Positions 34,888-47,085 of a stretch of DNA of 64,000 nucleotides are shown one piece after another. Positions within the stretch are counted from its first letter, which is position 1. Each line of letters starts with the position of its first letter. A program made the translations under genes and the position numbers. The DNA lies in NCBI GenBank assembly GCA_000467715.1, contig AJFK01000182.1, positions 38,246 through 102,245 on the forward strand, read 5' to 3'. A model generated the notes under the pieces. The model was not told the origin of the DNA and made no database searches. It was given only the letters and a program-made list of their open reading frames with translations. Source of the DNA: Hysterium pulicare CBS 123377. Lineage: Eukaryota > Ascomycota > Dothideomycetes > Hysteriales > Hysteriaceae.

Positions 34888-37481
34888 ATGAGTAGCAGTC
34901 ACCACTACACGCATCATCGTGAAGAGAACAGCAGAGAGCAGTATTGCAAGCAGCATTCCGCGATCGTCGACGTCGTCAACGTTGCAGCATCTTTACTCTT
35001 CGTGCGACGGCTAGTTCCTCGTCGACCAGCGCGCCCTGGCCTCCTGGCCTCTGATTCGGCAGCCATAAGGCAGGGTCAGTACCACGCCTTTGGCCCGCAA
35101 CTTACTTCGTCACCGCCGCTACTCTCCGGTCAATACCTACCATTTATCCCCTCGTCGCTGGCCCAGCAGCACTTCATTCTTTTCAATATCGCATACGACC
35201 GCCAGAGGGCAGCACGCATCTCAAAGCACGAAAACAGCCTCCCACGAGCCCAACCGACATCACCATTCCGTCATCTCGGTACATCTGCCGACACCCGACT
35301 CGAGTCACCCACGAGCAACTCCAGGCCGCCGAACTGGATTCGCAAGAGACCCCTCCACCTCTCTACTACTCGCCCATCACAAGCGATCGTGGGCGCGAAT
35401 CGACCGCAGACACCACTCCTGTGAGCACGCCAGTTGAGAGCGCAGCTTCGCCGCAATTCGGCCGCCCAAAGAAAGAGAGAGATCTCTACTTCTCGTGGCA
35501 CAGGAAGCCCCACGAACTCGGCTCTGGCCACAAGAGCGTGCTGTCGGACTCCGATCTTCTGTTCGAAGACACGGGTGACTGCAGCTTCCCCTTGTTCCCA
35601 GAGTCTCCTCGAGACACCATCCGAGACATGGCCCAAGCAGCCTCGCCCATCGACATCACGACGCCTCCTCGCTTCAACTCGAACTCACCTCGTAACCAGA
35701 CCTCCAACCTCACATTCGCACTCCAGGAGGCGGGCGCAAACAATGATTTCAGCTCAGCAATTAATATGGGGAGTACGAGTGGCAACGAGTCTCGCGATGG
35801 GCGACTCAGCGTTACAGGACGTCACGACTCGATGAGCAATGGACTCGGATCTTCATACTATGGCTCAGGAGCGAGACCAATATCAATGAAAGATAGACCT
35901 CGAAGGGAAAGTAATACCGGAAGTCTCATGGGTGGAATCAGTTGGGGAGGCGTGTCCATGGGCAGCTGGATTCGTGATGAGTCAGTACTTTTTTATTTGA
36001 TTTGAAGTTCCCCTAACAATGCGCTCTAACATTTCTCACATACCTGGAACGATCGCTGACTTTTCACCAACAGCATTATGATGGCCGGAACATCACCAGC
36101 CGCCTTTAATCAGTCGCCCTCATTCCACTCCTCCTCATACCTACCGAAAATGGAGGCGAATTTTATGAAGGACTTCACATGCTGCGGCCTAATTCTTGAC
36201 TCGCTGCATGATCTCCTACAACACTTTGAGGAGAGGCATGCGAATCCGCCGGCCTCGCGAACATCCCAGTCAGGGCAAGGCGGTTTCCCGCAAGGAAGCA
36301 GCATAGGCATCGCACCCGCGCACGTTACCTCGGCTCCAACGCAAGCTGAGCCTGCTACTCACACACAACATGGTTTCAATTTATCTCGGACGAACTCGGC
36401 CGGGAATTCCAGACCACAACGGTTGGGATCAGATGGCTTCAGCCGGACAAACCTTTCGACTGTGCAAGACATGGATTCTTTAGAAGATATGGAAATGGAT
36501 GACGTGCAAGATGGCTTACCCGCGATTGAGGAGCAGCCGTCACAGTTCTCGCCACAGCAGCAGCAATTCGGTCAAAATCGGAATCAACTACCACAGCTCA
36601 ACGTCAATATTGCAAACACCATGCAAAGTCACCAAGGCCTACGAACCTCAACACCAACTACCCCTTCCGCTGGACAAGGATTCGGTCTTCAAAACAACCC
36701 CACTGTTTCATCGGTAAACACCCCGATGCTTGGGACGAACCCGATGCAGCAGCAACAGCTTCGGGACTCTCCAAATTCTTCTCATCCTGGTACTCCGGGT
36801 GAACTGGATATGGACTTCGCTAACAATTTCAACGGAGGCCTAATGGGTACAGGTATACAGAGTTCTGAGAACTGGAACATGAATCTTGGCACTAATCTGG
36901 GTGGATACGATGGAACCATTGATCAGCCTGCGAAACGCCTCTTCAGCAAACAGGGAGGTCTCAATCAGCAACAACTGCAGATGGCATTCCAAAATTATCA
37001 GCTCGGCACCGATAACACCGATTTGGCTAAGCGTCTTCGTGAGCAACCGATCATGGCTGGCACGAATGTTCCCCAGATACCTTTCCATGAGGAAGTCAAG
37101 CCATTCAAATGCCCCGTTGTGGGATGCGAAAAGGCATATAAAAACCAGAACGGTCTCAAGTATCATAAACAGCACGGTCATCAAAATCAGCAGCTACAAG
37201 CGAATAAGGATGGGACGTATTCAATCGTTGATCCGGTGACTTCGATCCCCTACCCAGGAACCGTTGGAATGGAGAAAGAGAAACCATACTCATGCGAAGT
37301 CTGCGGAAAACGCTACAAGAATCTGAATGGACTCAAATACCACAAACAGCATGCGCCACACTGCAACCCTGAACTCAAAGCAAGTCAAATGGGCATATCT
37401 GGCATCCCAAATAACCTCCAAGGACTCAATGTCAACGTAGCGGGGGCTGGCATGGTCGGTATGGACTCGTCCATGTTCTGA
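34888..37481 (+). CDS. SFP1: Sfp1-type C2H2 zinc-finger transcription regulator
   Basis: The last two exons are firm: through 35980 and 36074-37481, separated by a 93-nt intron joining SMGSWIRDD to IMMAGTSP. The coding frame is open upstream from 35054 but has no ATG, so at least one more 5' exon exists; the only nearby ATG is 34888, in another frame, so the stated start is provisional. After Gln/Asn/Ser-rich regions, two C2H2 fingers sit about 45 residues apart: CPVVGCEKAYKNQNGLKYHK and CEVCGKRYKNLNGLKYHK, the split-finger arrangement of yeast Sfp1. CCGLILDSLHDLLQHFEERH is a third, atypical finger typical of filamentous members. Sfp1 controls ribosome biogenesis and growth; the same role is inferred. 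Confidence 0.85.
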
Positions 37482-39926
37482 GCTACATCCTGAAATCTTC
37501 GGTACTGCATGCATTATTCCTTCGGTCCAACTCATTCAGACGGCGTTTTCATCCTAATAGAGGTCCGGCTTTCCTTCTCCTAGAGCGGCGTTCTGGGCTA
37601 AAAGGCTCCAAGCATCCTTGCATTCCGGTTCTTCGGCGCTTCCTGGTCTTCTGTTTCCACATACCAAAGACTTTCTGGGAAGATACCCGGTCTTCGCTAC
37701 CGGCTTGCTGCTCTGCTAGACATCCGATTTCTGCCCCCTCTGTACATCTTCCTGACTAGCAGTTCTTCGCCGGTATGATGACGCGATGCGCATAGGGAGG
37801 TGTTGCGGGGTTGTGTTTCTTTGATTATTGTAGATCTGCTTGGTGTGCCAATTTCTTTTTTGTCTTTAGAAGTACGTTCGTTCCAGAAGATCGGCGGCGT
37901 TAATGTGTGTGGGGAAAAGTTCTACGCGAGAGGCTTATGTGCCTATTTCTAAAGTTGTTTTATTGTGCATAGAAGAAGACGGATGGGTAAACTATTGTCA
38001 TCATTTGCGTTGAAAACGTTTAAGTTTTTCTGATTCCAGTGCTAGAGTGCTTCACTATCGCTTACAACCTGATTGAGTTCAATTCCGCTCTTGTTATAGT
38101 TTTACTACCTTTGTTTCTCTTCTCATCCTGTATTTTTTTATATTAACTCCACATAAGTGGCCACGGCTTCTTCCACAGTAGTCATTCTTGTCTATGTTTT
38201 CAGCCCTTTTTGCTCCATGGCGGATCAGAAGTAGATTCACTCTTCAGAATGAAACATCATACTTCACAATAACAAACCACACCGCCATCAAGCCCTTCCT
38301 TCCCATCACATCCCAGCACTCAGATTTTAACCCCGACTTCTAACTTCACATTCTCACCTCTTAGCACCCATCTCCAGCTTTCTAAACCGTCGATCCCATC
38401 CCAGTCTCATCCACTTATCCCAACCCTATAATACGCATCTCGCCATCACGAAAAACCGGCCCATCCATCCACTCGTAAATAAGTCCCCCTTTCCCCTTTC
38501 CTTCCCCTCCGCCAGAGCCTCAACAGGCATGCAATAATATCATTCACAATAAACCTTTACTTTACAACACCAACAGCGGCCGCTACGTCGCTACGCCGCG
38601 CACTACATTCCACACTACTTACGACCGCCAAGCCAAGCGACACATTTCCCCGATCCGATCCGATCCACGGAGCCCTAGCACACATGCCATGTCAAGAACC
38701 ACGGTTCGCGAACCGCAAACGGCGCTTGATGACGGCCGAATGAAGTCGGGCCTATCATGGCGTAAGTAGTGGGTTCGTTTGTGGACGGGATCGAGGATCG
38801 GTTCGGATGTCGGTGCTTCTTCGGGTCTGGCGCGGCTATGAGTTTGACAGGCTTGCCGATTTGTTTCCCGGATGGGTGGGTTTTTGGGAGCTGTGATGAC
38901 AGCGGGATGAGCATGGTGGGTTATTTGTTTTGATGGGGTGGGAGAGGTCCTGTGGTGGAGTTGGGTATGTTATGCGGCCAAGGTCGGGAGAGTCGTCATT
39001 GGCATTCACTGGGTATGTGGTCGTAATGGCTCTATATTTCCTATGATAAATCTCAGTACTTCAGAAGCTGACGTTTACAAACGTAGCCTCCTTTTCATCC
39101 TTCTCTTTAAAATGATAATTTACATTTGTTCGAATTCATGAATGTGGATGCCGAGGCAGAGCCGGTTTGATTACTGAACTGGTGATTGGAATCCCTGCCA
39201 TGAGTGCTTCAAAATATTGTTGAGATAGTTTACTTGGCATAGGCTTAGTGTCCGCTCGGTGAACTGTATATAATCTGTACCGTTCAGCATTTACCTAGCT
39301 GGGGAAAGTACAGATTTAGTTTGGAGAGTGCCGAAAAAGTGCATTCAATAGTTGCGTATAATACCTCAAACCCTACATTCGCCTCTTCTACCATGGTGTT
39401 AAGGTGTTTTGGGATATCTTGCTATTGTTCTCGCCTACTGTTCGAGCAAATAGTAATATTTTAGCCAAGCTAGATAGAGAGATCGCTGATACGGTAGAGT
39501 TCACTCACAGTTCCTATTGTAACGTCTTCTTACTTTGTAGATTCCAATTGCAACAGCTTCTACTTACCATAGCCTTCAACTCCAGTAGCTTCCATCTCGC
39601 TTTGATTACTCATTCCGCAATATTCGAAAACGAAACTAAAGATATTCCTGCTTACTGAGCATTTCAAGCTGACCTTCACGAAGCCCGTGCACCGAAACTG
39701 ACAACAGCCTTCTTGACAACCAACATAACAACCTTGGAAAGAAAGCAACTTCAACCACTAACGCGCAACAAGGTTGTTGAAGTACGAGTATTCATCGAAG
39801 AAACCAAAAACGACTCTCCCTAAAAATCTCACCCGCCACCACCGCCACACCATTACAACTCTCCAAACCGCAAACATCCGCATCCCCACCCACCCGCCAC
39901 TAACAGATTAATCAATTTAATCAACC
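37482..39926. other. Long gene-free region downstream of the Sfp1-type gene
   Basis: About 2.4 kb. The first several hundred bases are probably 3'UTR (T-rich); 38290-38680 is strongly C/T-rich on the plus strand, promoter- or leader-like, but I find no matching coding region. Short frames at 38675-38914 and 39404-39658 are unsupported. Confidence 0.4.
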
Positions 39927-41080
39927 ATGTCCCATCCAGTCTCACGCGCACAAGCCCCTTGGTCGACGAAAAGTGAATGCTACTGGCTTCTGCTGAACCT
40001 GTCGAAGCTTCCAGAGGGCGTTTATGATCCGTTGGAGGCGCCGGCGGAGCCTGCGGGGGAGTTTAAGGGGGGGTTGGGGATGATTATGATTGTTAGGTAT
40101 CGGGATACGCCTGTTGGTAGGTTTCATTTTTTTCATTTTTTGATTTTGCGATTGTCATTGTTTTTTATGGGGGTTTGAGAAGGGTTATGTATACGAAAGG
40201 GCTTCTCATATGATTCATTTCTCTTTTCTTATACAGATCAAAAAATCTCGTGACTTTTCCTATTCTAACCATCTCCATCCTTTCATGCTTCTCCAATCTC
40301 CCTCATCATCTCTCAAAATCAATACTAACACCCAAAGGCCCCTACGACGAACTCCTCCTCATCCCAGGAAACTTCACCGTCCCTAAACCAAACCCCACCA
40401 CGCCCAACACACCCCCCACCCTCCCTAAAAAAGCCCTCCGCATAACCCGTATCTATGTCTCCCAACGCACAACAGTCTACAACGGCCGCCTAAACTGGAA
40501 CATCCCCAAACACCTCGCGCGCTTCCATTTCTCACACCCCACAACTTCCTCAGGCACCTCCCCTCCAAAATTCCTAACTATCAGTGTGTATCCGCCCACG
40601 AGCAAAGAAGGAGATGGAACCGCGCCTTTCTTCGCTGCGACGCTGAGGCCGTGGCGCTGGGTACCCGCGATTCCGACGAGTACGAAGTGGATGCCGCTTA
40701 GTACTGTTCATGCTCAGCCTCCGATTCCGAAGAAAGAGGGGGAGGGGGACGAAGATCCTTTCCGGGGAACGGAGACAGAGCGCGGGATTGATGCTTATGA
40801 TCTTGGTTCTGATCCTTCCGCTCTGCTTGTTGGGACGGAGCATTGGCGGACGTTTGCTGTGGATGCTTATTCTCCTAGATCGCGAGGGTGTTGGGTGGAG
40901 GTTCATGTGCCAGGGGGAGAGAAAGCCGTGGATGGTGAGGGAGAGGGTGAGGGTGATAGTGAGGCCGCGGTTGATGAGGCGAAGAAGTTTTGGCCGGAGG
41001 GTGTATGGCCTTGGAGAGTGGGTGCTTGGATGGAGGATGCGGAGATGTATGTTCCGAAGGCGGTGGAGTTTAAGTTGTGA
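39927..41080 (+). CDS. Acetoacetate-decarboxylase-like (ADC superfamily) protein
   Basis: Two exons: 39927-40116 and 40338-41080 with a 221-nt intron; 310 residues. The join yields VRYRDTPVGPYDELLLIPGNF, the core signature of fungal ADC-like proteins (PYdEl...PG.F). RITRIYVSQRTTVYNGRLNWNIPKHLARF follows as the conserved beta-barrel segment. The Schiff-base lysine of true acetoacetate decarboxylase is not clearly identifiable, so enzymatic function is uncertain. A Glu/Gly-rich insert (DGEGEGEGDSE) lies near the C-terminus. Cytosolic by lack of signal. Third codon positions shift from C-rich in the first half of exon 2 to G/T-rich later, a striking compositional switch at about 40580. Confidence 0.78.
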
Positions 41081-41259
41081 GGTATCGTGCTAGTGGGATG
41101 GGGTTATAGGTGTGGGTAGACGAAGTTTTTATAGTATTATGACATAATTGGGCCAAAGGGGCCCTGATTCTTATAATTAAATGGATAGGTTAAAGACCGC
41201 CCTTCTTCACCTCTAAATGGCCACTCCTATTTACAATCCCCATTCTTTAGATAGCTTCA

Positions 41260-43394
41260 TCACAGCCCATACCCTCTCATCCATCTCAATTCCGCTGCCT
41301 GCCTTTCCAATGCTCGTCTCAACTCTGCACCGTATTCTCTTTCCTTCTTTCTCATCTCTTCTTCCTGCTTACTCTGCGCCAGTTCATCGAGATCGTCAAT
41401 ATTGAATGCTGGAGATCGCCCGAAGCCCACCATACCAAGTTTTCCATCCCCTGTCCAAATTATGACATTGTCTTGACCTAACGGTACATCGACGGCGCCA
41501 ATTAATGAGGCAGATGGGGAAATCGTAGGAACGATTTTCTGAACAATATCACCCCAACCAGCTTCTAAGCCAGTCTGCATGGACGTAGTAGTGGTGTTAC
41601 GGTCCTCGGTATTGATGTTGAATTGACGGACAGGTGTGAAGCCGTCGCGTTCGACCCATTTCAAGTTCCCGTCGCCGTCAGAGAAGACCAGACGGGTGCC
41701 ATGAGGCGCGACAGAAAGTAACTTCGAGCTTGAAGCAGTTTGCCGGTTGTGGTAGTAAGCCTGCTGATTACGAGTAGCGCGACTATCGGAGGAGATGATG
41801 GAGCGAGTGGGGTCGGAAGACAGGCTATACAGTTCCAAGGAGCCTTTGCCTTTGTATTCGCCGGCTGCGATGATAGTGTGGCCGAGTATGGATTTAGCTT
41901 CGCGAAGTAAGCTGGGGGAAGAGTGAGGGCGGTTCAGTCGAAGGTCAAGAGGGATGAACGGTTCTGGAATCATCGTCAGGCAGGACAATCGCGCGCCCGA
42001 GTGAACCGTGCCTCGAAGTCTTGGAAAGAAACGCCGGTCGTAATTGAGGAAACTCGTAAAGCGTCCACCAACCCAAATGTCACCATTACCATCCCAATCA
42101 CGTGTTGTGGGGAAATGGAGGATGGAGAGGGCTCCAGGTTGAGAGAGTGACACGTGCCCTCCAAAGTCCCCGGTCTCAAGTCGACCAAAGTCGTTCTTTG
42201 GAGGCGTTCCAGCTATTAATTCACATCGGGTAGAGGAATCAATATTGGAGTTAGAAGGCGGCTTTCGGGTGTCATGTAAATGCAGGGTCCAATTTGTTCC
42301 TACAGTCAGTGGAGTTGGATGTTTTGCTTCAGATAATGCGGTGATAGGGAATGGGTATGGTGTTCTCGACACAATCTGGAGAGTATTCAGATCAACTTCG
42401 TTTAGCACATTCTGTACTGCGAAGAGACCTTTCTTCTGTCGACTGTCTATGCTGACGCATTCTACTGCACCAGTTTCAGTCATGATAGCCTTACTCTGAG
42501 TCAACCTTGTTTCATAGTCCAGATCTGGACCTCTGTTCGAAAGAAGTCCAACAGGACTCCTATCGATTATGCTGCCTTGTCGCGCCTGATTTCCTGAAGC
42601 ATCCCATATGCTTATGCTTCCATCTTCTAATGGAGCAACAAGCTTATCCGCCAGGCCAGCGCTATCAAACAGTATCCCCATTCCAGTAGCTTCATGGTGC
42701 AGGTTCTCTTCCTTGTTTCCGTGTTGCGCGTTCTGAAACCAGCTGATTGAATGTGGCGCATGTCGTTGTATGAAGTCTTGGTAGAAGTTGATCTCCTCCC
42801 CTGGGTAAGAAGGGTCCCAATTGGCGAGTAGAGCAGCTTTCTTCTTAGCAGCATTCCGATGCGCCTGCATTTCAGCACTCGGCGCATTTGCATTGTGTAT
42901 CGGCGACGGTGCGCCAGCTATGCTATCCATAGCTCTTGCAAGCTCCGCCAATCGTGGGTCCATGTTTGAGTATAGTTCCTGGCGTCGCCGACGAACTTCG
43001 GCCACCGAGTCTAAAGGTAGGAGTCCAATTAGCATGAACTTGAAAAGGAGGGTTTGGTACTGCCAGAACCCGCCTAGTACTTCCGCCAATAGTGTTCTCA
43101 TTCTGAAATAACCCTTGAGTGGGATTTAAGTAGTGAACATATAAGGCGAAAGTACAAAGACGGGGACATGGACTTTGTACCCGGACCTTGCGTACGCTCG
43201 AAACATAGCAGCTTCCACAGATTGTTGTCCCGAGATATATTCAAGAACTTGTGGGATACGTATTGGAGGTTCACGAGGTCTGAGGGTTCGAGGACTGCGG
43301 TTCATGTTAGCAGTGGGGTTTAGTTGCTATCTCCGAGGTATTGTAACTCACAAGTCACTATGCTGAGGAGAATCTCATCAGGAAGGGTTTCCAT
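41260..43394 (-). CDS. F-box protein with WD40-like beta-propeller
   Basis: Three exons: 43394-43352, 43294-43187 and 43010-41260, 633 residues. Exons 1-2 form the F-box: METLPDEILLSIVT then LEPSDLVNLQYVSHKFL and NNLWKLLCFERT. The join continues into DSVAEVRRRRQELYSNMDP. The remainder has WD40-like repeats, e.g. LVAPLEDGSISIWDASG, HVSLSQPGALSILHFPTTRDW, GDIWVGGRFTSFLNYDRRFFP and NVIIWTGDGKLGMVGFG. The C-terminus is a basic/acidic helix (KQEEEMRKKEREYGAELRR). F-box proteins of this layout are substrate receptors of SCF ubiquitin ligases via Skp1. The long frame also runs 5' into the 176-nt second intron, which would falsely start at MRTLLAEV. Confidence 0.85.
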
Positions 43395-43657
43395 AGCGGG
43401 AGAAGCGAGTAGATAGTGTTTGAAGTCAATATCACCGGTAGGAATGATCAATGGAAGCTGTTGAAGTATACAGGCGCGATAGGTAAAGAGAGGGCGCGTT
43501 ATCGGATGCCCTGATGCTTGGAAGCCCTTCGGGAATTCTCCGGCCAGTTCGCAAATCAAGGGCGAAAGGGCTCACGTCATCCTCTGCAGGGCTGCTTTAA
43601 GTCCACTCCCAACATCAATCATTCCCTCACTATAGCAGCACCACATATCAACACTCA

Positions 43658-44532
43658 ATGGAACATATCGTGCACCCCCGACCGCAGTTCCACGATCGCA
43701 CTGTCTCTCAAGATTTCCTATCTCTGTATCCGTTTCCACATGACATCACGATTGATCTTAAATCGAACGCAGCAACATTCGCACACAAAACATACAGACA
43801 AGGCGCCATCCCTCGATGCCTTGTTCTCTGGGTAGATGGCTCGGCTTGCGCTCGCGATAAATCCTGTTCAGCCGCAATTGGGTACCACGATCCTGAAAGC
43901 CGTGAATGGCGAGAGTATATTACAATCAGCCTTCTCGACTCCGGTTCGTCCAATGAAGCAGAGCTTATGGCTATCCGAGAAGGTTTCCGTCAAGCTTGTA
44001 CCTTGACAAATTACTTTGATCGTCTCCTTCTTTTCTCAGACTCCCAGTCCATGCTCCAAGCCATTAAAAACAAGTCTGCTTTCAAGTTCCTGCGGGAAAC
44101 GCGCGTCTCGTCAGTGACATTTTTGAGTATGCAAATGAAATGCATAACTTAGGCATTCAGACGGAGATGCATTGGGTTCCAGCTGATGCTCATGTTGAGG
44201 GGCACAAGCGCGTAGACGACGTATCCAGGGAGTATAGGAAGCTTGCCACTAGTCTTTGGCCGAAAGACTTGTTGGAATGCAATGCGTCTTTCCAGCCTAT
44301 CACTATCCTTCCCCAATCTTTGGAATCAGTGCGAGACGATTTACAGGTGCTTCTGCGTGGTCACCTTGGTCAACTTGAAGAGGCGGGATTGATCGCGAAC
44401 AGCAAGCATTCAAGGTGCCACCAACGGATAATCGAGCGACGTGAGAAGAACCGACTCAGAAGACGGATCAGGAGAGCCAAGCAGGACGACAAAATAAGAC
44501 ATGTGTTGGTGAGGGCATTCACGGTGAATTAA
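43658..44532 (+). pseudogene. RNase H-type gene, frameshifted
   Basis: From ATG 43658 the protein contains LVLWVDGSACARD, SSNEAELMAIREGF and LLLFSDSQSMLQAIKN: the first three acidic residues of type 1 RNase H. The frame fails near 44098-44108 at a CGCGCG tract. In another frame the family continues with RLVSDIFEYANEM, then TEMHWVPADAHVEGHKRVDDVSREY, holding the fourth acidic residue, and a basic C-terminus to 44532. Removing two bases of the CG repeat would reconnect the frames, so it is a recent 2-nt expansion, or a sequence error. Stand-alone RNase H genes of this kind in fungi may derive from retroelements; no reverse transcriptase is nearby. Confidence 0.7.
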
Positions 44533-44854
44533 GACACTACTGTGTACTGAAAGGAAAGTACAAACAACACCTAGAACCCCAAAATCGGGCGACTGGTGTC
44601 AGGAACCATGTCAGAACAGGAGGAATCACAAATCTGGGATATCCTTCCAGTACACCATACACCTCAATAACAGCCATTGCAACACCCAGGATATGGCTTA
44701 CGTAAAGTCCCGTGCTTTCGTGACGACTGGGCAGGGTAAATTAGTGACACTAAAACGCGACTTCTTCTAAATACTCCGTAGATGACGCGTCTCTTTATGT
44801 CTAAACGCTGAGTTCCACCATGTTACTTTGACAAACAAGTCCACCGAATCAGTC

Positions 44855-45874
44855 ATGCCGGTGAAGCGCGAGAATGAATCAGTCGCTGAAGCAGGCCCAT
44901 CGAGAATCCCTCGCACCACGGCCAACCGTCCAGCAAAGAGAACACGGACAAGAGACCCGCAACGCCGAGCGCACAGCGATTTCGACTCGCGTTCCAATGG
45001 CAACAGCCCAGAAAGGATACCTCAGCCTGACCCATATGGTGATATAGATCACGGCGTCTACCTCGAGTTATGGGCGTCACATAATGGGGAGAAAAAGCTT
45101 CTCGATCACTTTATGCACATCAACACTACGACGGGGATTGTTATCCATGCCTTGACTCAATCTCGTTTCGCATTTATCGATCTGTTGAACTTGAAAGAGG
45201 AGGAATTTAGGGAGAAGATCCTTATGGAAAAGTTTGTGAATACATCCCTCATTTCGGTAGAGGCCACGGTGACGGCAATTGCGCAGAGAGAATTAGGCGG
45301 GAAGACGAAGAAGCTCGCCACATTCGATCTCTTTGATGATGGAACTGATGAAGGGTCGATAGAGGCACTGATGGATTTTGTTGCAAAATACAAGGCCATC
45401 AACCAACCTCACGTAATCAATATCGAAGTTCTAGCTAAATGTTCGAGCCACCCTCGGCATGCGGAGACGCTTGAGGAAATGGAAGAACGCTCCATTTCGC
45501 TCTGCGAAGATTTTCAAAAGCATTTCAAATGCAAGGACCCTACATGTATGAATCTCGGAAATACATGCGTACGCTTTCAGGAGAAACACTTCAAAATCCC
45601 TAGAGCACAAGTTCAAAAATGGGCCGAGCCGCATCTGAGAGGCGAGAAACCGATGACGATAACTATTATGGAGCTCCTTGTAGGCCTCATCGAGAAGAGA
45701 GCAGCAAAACGTCCCGAGATTGCCTCTCAGGACAGCATTCCTGCCGCTCTCGCTCAGACGCCGTTCCTTTCGCAATTCCTCCCCGTACCCCAATTTGGCG
45801 ACCATCGTCCCCCTCCATACCGATATGTTGGACAGCTGCAGGATTTGATTCGCGCTTTACCTCACCAGCGCTGA
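44855..45874 (+). CDS. Conserved-looking fungal protein of unknown function
   Basis: Single exon, ATG at 44855 (MPVKRENESV), 339 residues. The first ~70 residues are basic and disordered with a nuclear-signal-like RPAKRTRTRDPQRR. A globular region follows (YGDIDHGVYLELWASHNGEKK and later ALTQSRFAFIDLLNL). Near residue 230 the sequence CKDPTCMNLGNTCVRFQEKH clusters three Cys and one His, a possible zinc site, before a hydrophobic helix (IMELLVGLIEKR). I do not recognise the family; the Cys/His cluster and order of motifs suggest a lineage-specific fungal family. Neighbours give no functional clue. Nuclear location is inference from the basic stretch only. Confidence 0.6.
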   Translation: MPVKRENESVAEAGPSRIPRTTANRPAKRTRTRDPQRRAHSDFDSRSNGNSPERIPQPDPYGDIDHGVYLELWASHNGEKKLLDHFMHINTTTGIVIHALTQSRFAFIDLLNLKEEEFREKILMEKFVNTSLISVEATVTAIAQRELGGKTKKLATFDLFDDGTDEGSIEALMDFVAKYKAINQPHVINIEVLAKCSSHPRHAETLEEMEERSISLCEDFQKHFKCKDPTCMNLGNTCVRFQEKHFKIPRAQVQKWAEPHLRGEKPMTITIMELLVGLIEKRAAKRPEIASQDSIPAALAQTPFLSQFLPVPQFGDHRPPPYRYVGQLQDLIRALPHQR

Positions 45875-46268
45875 GTCACGTACCTTTCCAACTTAATCGT
45901 TATCACCGGTTCTCGATATCAAAAATTTCAGAACCTCAATAAGATATATTTTATTTTACTATTTGAGAAGCTTTTTTTCCTGGAGCTGCCTGTTGGCGTT
46001 TGGTGGACACTTTCGTGCCATGGATGGGACAGGAGCGCGGGTGACCCTCTGAAGAAAAGATGCCCGATTGTTTGTATCTTTAAGAAGCCTCGGCCTACGA
46101 AAAAGTGCATCTCAGCATGCATTTGCAAACCTATCAGTCATCTACACGGAAATATCCAGAAACGTTTACATAGTTCCCTTTTAGTCTATCCAAACCCGGT
46201 TTCCCCTCCTCAATTCACTCGTTCCAAAGCTCAAGTGACAGTACTCAACCACAGGCCCCAACGACGTT
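45875..46268. other. Convergent spacer
   Basis: Between convergent genes; no supported feature. Confidence 0.4.
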
Positions 46269-46780
46269 CTACCGCAACAAATAACCAATCCCATAACAGC
46301 CCTTGTAAAAGATGTTCCTCCGCCACCAAAACCACAAGTTCGATTTCCAGTAATACGACATGGTCAAAGAATCAGCGTACGAAGTCTGCTCCATTGACAA
46401 CCAGAATACTTTGTACAAGACGGAATCGATAATCAGACCCATAAACGCAAAGATTATAGTGAGGAATATGGCAATGATTGAGTACTTGGCGAGGAAGAAT
46501 AGGAGCCTGACGAGGTGTCTGGGGATCGTGTTGTCCACCTGTTCATGGATATTAGTTGATTGAGGGGTTTTGAAGTGGGCGGAGGTCTTACGGCGTCGTC
46601 AATGTACCCCTTCCATTTGACAAGCTTCATCCAGACGGTTTCATAGTCGGAAAGAAATTCGAGGGCGTCTGGTTGCATTGTAGTAGTTTCAACAACAGTG
46701 TCAGGATGTTCGTCCGTGGTATCTAGTTCAGAGTCGTATTCGTCTTGGACGTTGACCGGGAGGGCAGGATTGGTAGCCAT
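46269..46780 (-). CDS. Small membrane protein of unknown family
   Basis: Two exons: 46780-46592 and 46538-46269 (53-nt intron, GTAAGA...GAACAG), 152 residues. The N-terminal half is acidic with Thr/Asp/Glu (DEYDSELDTTDEHPD) and ends WMKLVKWKGYIDDA. The second half has one long hydrophobic stretch, LVRLLFFLAKYSIIAIF plus LTIIFAFMGLIIDSVLY, long enough for one or two spans, then an aromatic-rich tail (YYWKSNLWFWWRR). No signal peptide. I do not recognise it; a tail-proximal membrane protein of ER or mitochondrial membrane is possible. The clean in-phase intron supports a real gene. Confidence 0.55.
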
Positions 46781-47085
46781 ACTGACCAATTTTGAGATAG
46801 ACGGAGGGTAGCGTGGGAAGATGGGTAGATGTTATTAGGACTCAGAACAAAGGCTTGAAGTGAATTTCCGAACTGGGGTACAAAGACTGGTGGGAATTTC
46901 TTTGACAGAACCGGAGTTGGGATAGACTGCGATCGCATTTCTCAAATTGTCAGCACGAAAAAGGATTTGACCGATAGGTCACAAAGCAAATAAAAATAGG
47001 TTCATGCTTTGTGGAGAAGTCGAATTGAGTCATGTTTACCTGACTTAGTGGCCGCCTGGCTAACCATCTCTTCAATTATCGGACT
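46781..47085. other. Spacer
   Basis: About 300 bp; promoter of the small membrane protein gene and 3' flank of the HET pseudogene. Confidence 0.4.

Noticed and set aside
34888-35424. 178-codon frame as a separate protein
   Set aside because: Low-complexity translation; overlaps the open upstream frame of the Sfp1-type gene. Only its ATG may matter, as a spliced start.
41260-43101. 613-codon single frame as the whole gene
   Set aside because: Its first ~30 codons are intronic; using the splice sites adds the F-box exons 43394-43352 and 43294-43187.
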